From an uncultured Prevotellaceae bacterium (lineage in GTDB: Bacteria > Bacteroidota > Bacteroidia > Bacteroidales > Bacteroidaceae): a stretch of DNA of 64,000 bases. This document shows, piece after piece, positions 60,456 through 64,000 of the stretch. A program made the translations under genes and the position numbers. The notes beneath the pieces were generated by a model, which made no database searches, was not told the DNA's origin, and saw only the letters and a list, made by a program, of their open reading frames with translations. Location: assembly GCA_902763615.1 (NCBI GenBank), contig CACWSX010000010.1, positions 1 through 64,000 of the forward strand, given 5' to 3'. The number at the start of each line of letters is the position of its first letter. The first letter of the stretch is position 1.

Positions 60456-62715
60456 CGAATTAATGCGTTCGCGTGGCTATACCAAAGCCATCGGCCCGAT
60501 ATTCTCTGAGTGGGAGTTAGTTAAGGACGAAATCCTGTTACCTGACCGCAAAGAAGGGTCAGGAAATGGAACTGTACATGTCTACTTGATGGAAGACAAT
60601 ATGGATATTTTCAACCAGTGTTTCTCTGAGTATGTAGATGTGTTTAGGAATAATCCCAAGGACTCCGAAGACCATTGTCCGCGAGTGGCCCATTTCGTCA
60701 TGACTGCCAATGTGCTGACTGTGGCTGGTTTCGCATACATGCATTATAAGTGTGATGCTAATATCTTCAATTATGCAAATTTTGTCCACAAGGTGATGCG
60801 TAATGACGATGACGGCATGATTGCATTCGAGTCGCTATTTAAGTTTACCACTGAGAATCGTCCGTACTTCAAGCAGTTTGACAAAGAAGTATTTGGTAAA
60901 ATCATCCGTTACATCTTTGTTCCAAAGAAAACGGCTTATAAGATATATTTATATGCTGACGAAGAATTGAAGAACTTTGCAGCATTTTGGATAATAGGAC
61001 AGATTCCTGACAACACATTTATTGTAGATTCCAACTTAAAAGTTGAGACAAGGACTATAAAGTCTGAGACGGGAGATTGTTGCCAAGAAAGAATAGAAGA
61101 GCCTGTATTAACGCCAGATGAAGTGAAGCAGCGTTTCATCAACTACATTGTTTCTACTGGATCACCATTGAGAACAGCCAAAGCATACGCAGGCAATGTG
61201 AAGAACATGATACCTTTTGCCATGAAGATGCTCGATGGCCAAGAGCACCCGTCACCGTTCACCATTACAAACGTAGAAGAGTTGAAGAGAATAGATGAAC
61301 AACTTTGGGCGAATGATGAAATAGTGAAATGGAACACCGAGAAGCATCACCGAGCAAGTGCTGCAATGCACATGTACATCAAGATGTTTGAAGATCCTAT
61401 CAAGACAAACACGTCAATGGATGATTCAAGGAAACCAAAAGTGGTTCATAGTATGGATTACACGTTGACTACCGAAGAAGAACAACAAAAGGCAGCTTTT
61501 GCAGATTATCTACGCACGGAAAAGGAAATGGTTGAGGTAACAGTTACAAGCTATACTAACATCTTACAGAAGCGACTGTCAACCCTGATTCGTGATACTT
61601 ACAATTCGGATTTTCGCAATGTCTATTCAATTACCGACCTTAAGGTGTTGCTGAAAATGGAAGATTCTATTTGGGATATTCCTGAGATTGTTGAGGTGAA
61701 CGATAAAACTAAGGGCAAACTTACGGCTGCATTCAGAGCCTATACGGAATTCATTGAAAGCACCCTTAGCGATGATGAATTAGCAGCAATTGCTTTTGGT
61801 GACTCTGACCAAGAAGAGGAAGTTGTAAAGCAAGAGGTTGGCAAGAAGTATCAGTATGCCCAATATCTGCCGTTATATTCTGTCCGTGCTGCATGTGGTG
61901 AGTTCGCTAACGAAAAGGAAGTGGAGAAAGAAGGTTGGATAGACGTGTCAACCTCAGGCATCAAAGCCAAAGAAAACATGTTTGTGGTTCATGCTAAGGG
62001 TCACTCTATGGAGCCGAGAATCCATGACAATGATCTCTGTGTGTTCCAAAAATATGAGGGAGGACCACTTGAAAACGAGATTGTGCTTACCCAGCTCATT
62101 ACGCATGATATAGATTATGGCGGTATGTACACCATCAAGAAATATCATGGAGAAAAAATGGCTGACGAGAATGGAATCATGCGAAATATGAAGGTGGAAC
62201 TACTTTCGCTTAATCCCGACTATCAATCTATTGTGTTAAGTGAGGATGACGCTGATGATGTAAAAACTGTAGGCGTTTTTGTGGATGTCCTTCATGGCTT
62301 AGGTACAAGCCGTGAAACCGTAGATGACTCTGAGCCTCATGAGGCATCTTCAAAGAATCCCGCATCAAAAAGAGGCAAACGGCTCGCTTTGAGAGTAGAG
62401 TACCCAGATGGCAGAGTGCTGCAGAATAATAATAGCACTGTTACTTATCTTGATGTGATTAAGGAAAGTTTCCCAGACCAGATCTTGGGCATGGACTTTG
62501 GCTCTCCTGTTATAGGGCGTGAAAAACTTCCAGACTTCCCTAATCATCCTCGTGCCCAAACTCAAATTGATGGAGGCTACTATGTATCTACAAATTTCTC
62601 CACAAAGGATAAGGCGGACATCTTGAAAAAGATTTCAGACGAGTTGGATCTTGGACTGAAAGTTACTTTAATAGATAAAGATTTACCGGTGCTGAAAGAT
62701 TATTTTGAATCATAG
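60436..62715 (+). CDS. large protein with an internal LexA/UmuD-type S24 self-cleaving peptidase (defence operon gene 6)
   Basis: 759 residues. The first 225 are unrecognised. Two tandem helical modules of about 95 residues follow (226-319 ending AAMHMYIKMFE; 346-443 ending AAFRAYTEFIE), similar in pattern to helical modules near restriction proteins. At 480-625 lies an S24 peptidase: candidate scissile bond C487-G488 (RAACGEF), Ser524 in GHSMEPRIHDNDL, Lys568 in YTIKKY. Cys-Gly to Ser is 37 residues, against 35-36 in LexA and UmuD. Residues 646-759 form another conserved-looking domain (RLALRVEYPDGR, GGYYVSTNFSTKDK). No HTH is evident. Likely a sensor or effector activated or inactivated by autocleavage; this is inference. 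Confidence 0.8.
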   Translation: MELTKIDELMRSRGYTKAIGPIFSEWELVKDEILLPDRKEGSGNGTVHVYLMEDNMDIFNQCFSEYVDVFRNNPKDSEDHCPRVAHFVMTANVLTVAGFAYMHYKCDANIFNYANFVHKVMRNDDDGMIAFESLFKFTTENRPYFKQFDKEVFGKIIRYIFVPKKTAYKIYLYADEELKNFAAFWIIGQIPDNTFIVDSNLKVETRTIKSETGDCCQERIEEPVLTPDEVKQRFINYIVSTGSPLRTAKAYAGNVKNMIPFAMKMLDGQEHPSPFTITNVEELKRIDEQLWANDEIVKWNTEKHHRASAAMHMYIKMFEDPIKTNTSMDDSRKPKVVHSMDYTLTTEEEQQKAAFADYLRTEKEMVEVTVTSYTNILQKRLSTLIRDTYNSDFRNVYSITDLKVLLKMEDSIWDIPEIVEVNDKTKGKLTAAFRAYTEFIESTLSDDELAAIAFGDSDQEEEVVKQEVGKKYQYAQYLPLYSVRAACGEFANEKEVEKEGWIDVSTSGIKAKENMFVVHAKGHSMEPRIHDNDLCVFQKYEGGPLENEIVLTQLITHDIDYGGMYTIKKYHGEKMADENGIMRNMKVELLSLNPDYQSIVLSEDDADDVKTVGVFVDVLHGLGTSRETVDDSEPHEASSKNPASKRGKRLALRVEYPDGRVLQNNNSTVTYLDVIKESFPDQILGMDFGSPVIGREKLPDFPNHPRAQTQIDGGYYVSTNFSTKDKADILKKISDELDLGLKVTLIDKDLPVLKDYFES

Positions 62716-62738
62716 ATTTTTGGGGGATGTAATTAATT

Positions 62739-64000
62739 ATGAGAATTAAAAAAAAATATATAGGCTATTGGTATTTTCACAACGATAAAGACCCCGTCGC
62801 GGGCTCTTTGATTGTTGGGAATGATATTACTTTGTCGTTGGTGGATTTAAATAAAAAATATTACATACAACCAGATGTTCCTTTTTTAACTGGAATAGTA
62901 CAAGATAATAATAATGATGTCTATTTTTTCATTTTAAACAATCTAATTTATACAGGGTCAACCATTAATTCTCAAGGCTTGCAAACATATAAATTCCAGG
63001 TTGACTATATAATTTATTCAACTAACAGATTACTACTTGAAGTTCCTAATCACTCTTTATTTACAAGTGAAATAAGTATACAAAGCCAATTTCTCAACTC
63101 TTGGTGTGAACGATTAATAAAAGAACAGCGATACTCAGTCATCACAAATATGGTAGACTACCATTATATTAATCCATCTCCAATTCTTATAACGGAACTT
63201 GATTATTGCAATATTTTTGTTGCTGTTAATTATTCTACGCGCACACCACGTTATGATGGATTCTTTAATAAACTGGAATCTTTTTTCATCATTAAATACT
63301 TTCAGCCAATTGAAGTGAAAGACTGTTTTGGTTTAATAAAGCAAATAGAGCATTTTATTACTCTACTGGCATCCATTCCATTTTCAAATGATACTTTAAC
63401 TTTTAAAATAGAAGAAATAGACTGTGTTTGCATTCAAAATATCAAAATAAGGCATTATAATTTCAGTCAAACACCTAATGACTATAAGTCAACAAGCTCT
63501 GTTGTAGACGTATTGGACAGCCAAGTTTTTATGCATTGGATTAAGTTCTATGAAGAAGAATCAAATGCACTTACTTTGTTCTTTAATACAATATACAACG
63601 AAGAACTTTCAGACGAATTGAGGATTATTTGTTACTCTTCTGTTTTAGAGGAATTAACCAAGAGATTCTTTTCCTCCAATAGAATATTACCTTTGACAAA
63701 GAGACGAAAGAGGCTTGAACATATTGTCTCTATTCTTAAATCAGATAATCACCTGAATGAAGCCAACGATTTAAAGACTGGATATCTGGATAAAGATGAA
63801 ACCTTCGAGGTTAGACTACTTAACCTGCTGCAAAAGTACCATGATGTATGGGATTTGATAAATACAGAGGAGTTCGCCACGAAATCTGTATTGACTAGAA
63901 ATTTTCTTGTACATCGACAAATACAAGACAAAATGGCTAACTATATATATCAACAAGGAGAATATAACAAACTTGCACGAATACTCAGGTATATTATTTC
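62739..64000 (+). CDS. ApeA-like HEPN ribonuclease, 3' end beyond the window
   Basis: Open for 420 codons to the window edge without a stop. The N-terminus (YIGYWYFHNDKDPVAGSLIV) has the GxWxxxxxxxxPVxGxL look of the ApeA N-terminal domain. The C-terminal part has the HEPN catalytic motif R387-NFLV-H392 (R-x4-H, with Asn after Arg), preceded by the helical VLEELTKRFFSSNR region. HEPN proteins of this kind cleave RNA, often tRNA, and abort phage infection. It begins 23 nt after the operon's last gene, with GGGGGATG as a possible Shine-Dalgarno-like element. It is visibly more A+T-rich than its neighbours, suggesting separate acquisition. Confidence 0.75.
   Translation, partial: MRIKKKYIGYWYFHNDKDPVAGSLIVGNDITLSLVDLNKKYYIQPDVPFLTGIVQDNNNDVYFFILNNLIYTGSTINSQGLQTYKFQVDYIIYSTNRLLLEVPNHSLFTSEISIQSQFLNSWCERLIKEQRYSVITNMVDYHYINPSPILITELDYCNIFVAVNYSTRTPRYDGFFNKLESFFIIKYFQPIEVKDCFGLIKQIEHFITLLASIPFSNDTLTFKIEEIDCVCIQNIKIRHYNFSQTPNDYKSTSSVVDVLDSQVFMHWIKFYEEESNALTLFFNTIYNEELSDELRIICYSSVLEELTKRFFSSNRILPLTKRRKRLEHIVSILKSDNHLNEANDLKTGYLDKDETFEVRLLNLLQKYHDVWDLINTEEFATKSVLTRNFLVHRQIQDKMANYIYQQGEYNKLARILRYII

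Noticed and set aside
60436-62715. S24 fusion as an ordinary phage or SOS repressor
   Set aside because: It is three times too long, shows no N-terminal HTH, and is the last gene of a coupled defence operon rather than divergent from phage genes.

Overview
The window looks like a chromosomal segment of a Bacteroidales bacterium, most likely Prevotellaceae (Prevotella/Segatella-like). The evidence is: repeated Bacteroidetes-type promoters (a TTTG box about 19-20 nt before TAnnTTTG) just upstream of many starts; lineage-typical proteins (MurF-alanine racemase fusion, Fkp fucokinase/GDP-fucose pyrophosphorylase, DUF3098, GSCFA, DUF6249/DUF5056, LruC-type lipoprotein, a PorE-like OmpA protein of the type IX secretion kind); and almost no Shine-Dalgarno sequences. 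All annotation is by reading motifs and remembered families; no database search was run.

Layout. 0.1-8.2 kb: HAD phosphatase, LruC-like lipoprotein, radical SAM protein, then an envelope/tRNA-modification run ftsX-DUF3098-uppP-truB-queA-folK. 8.2-10.6 kb: rpsO and typA from divergent promoters. 10.6-16.8 kb (minus): a five-gene run SpoU methyltransferase-mtnN-luxS-RND adaptor-RND pump, tying SAH recycling/AI-2 synthesis to an efflux pump that has no outer-membrane channel gene here. 16.9-25.3 kb: YfhO membrane protein, fkp, GSCFA protein, murF-alr. 25.3-28.3 kb: histidine phosphatase, a small HTH protein, guanine deaminase. 28.5-32.5 kb: a uronate-type cluster (GatC-like EIIC, a KduI with an apparent signal peptide, ExuT-like MFS) behind two palindromic sites. 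32.5-38.6 kb: nitroreductase, an orphan NrdJ C-terminal-like protein, folB, amidase, MCE protein, dnaA. 38.6-44.2 kb: TonB receptor, SGNH esterase, folA-thyA-rsmF, with a REP-like inverted repeat inside the rsmF reading frame. 44.3-46.2 kb: DUF6249-PspC-ECF sigma-DUF5056. 46.1-50.6 kb: PorE-like protein, topB, and an esterase that has lost its catalytic core.

From the tRNA-His gene (50.73 kb) to the right edge the content changes to an accessory island, all on the plus strand. After a terminator, a tandem 11-bp repeat and one small unknown gene comes a tightly coupled six-gene operon: MORC/MutL-like GHKL ATPase, Z1-domain SF2 helicase, PD-(D/E)XK nuclease, AIPR protein, C5-cytosine methyltransferase, and a 759-residue protein carrying a complete LexA/UmuD-type self-cleaving S24 peptidase in its middle. 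It is followed by an ApeA-like HEPN ribonuclease gene that runs off the window. I read this as a composite anti-phage island. The ATPase-helicase-nuclease-AIPR-methylase set matches predicted restriction systems known for MORC-like ATPases. The S24 fusion protein, with correctly spaced Cys-Gly scissile bond, Ser and Lys and no DNA-binding HTH that I can see, is the part I do not recognise and the best candidate for something undescribed.
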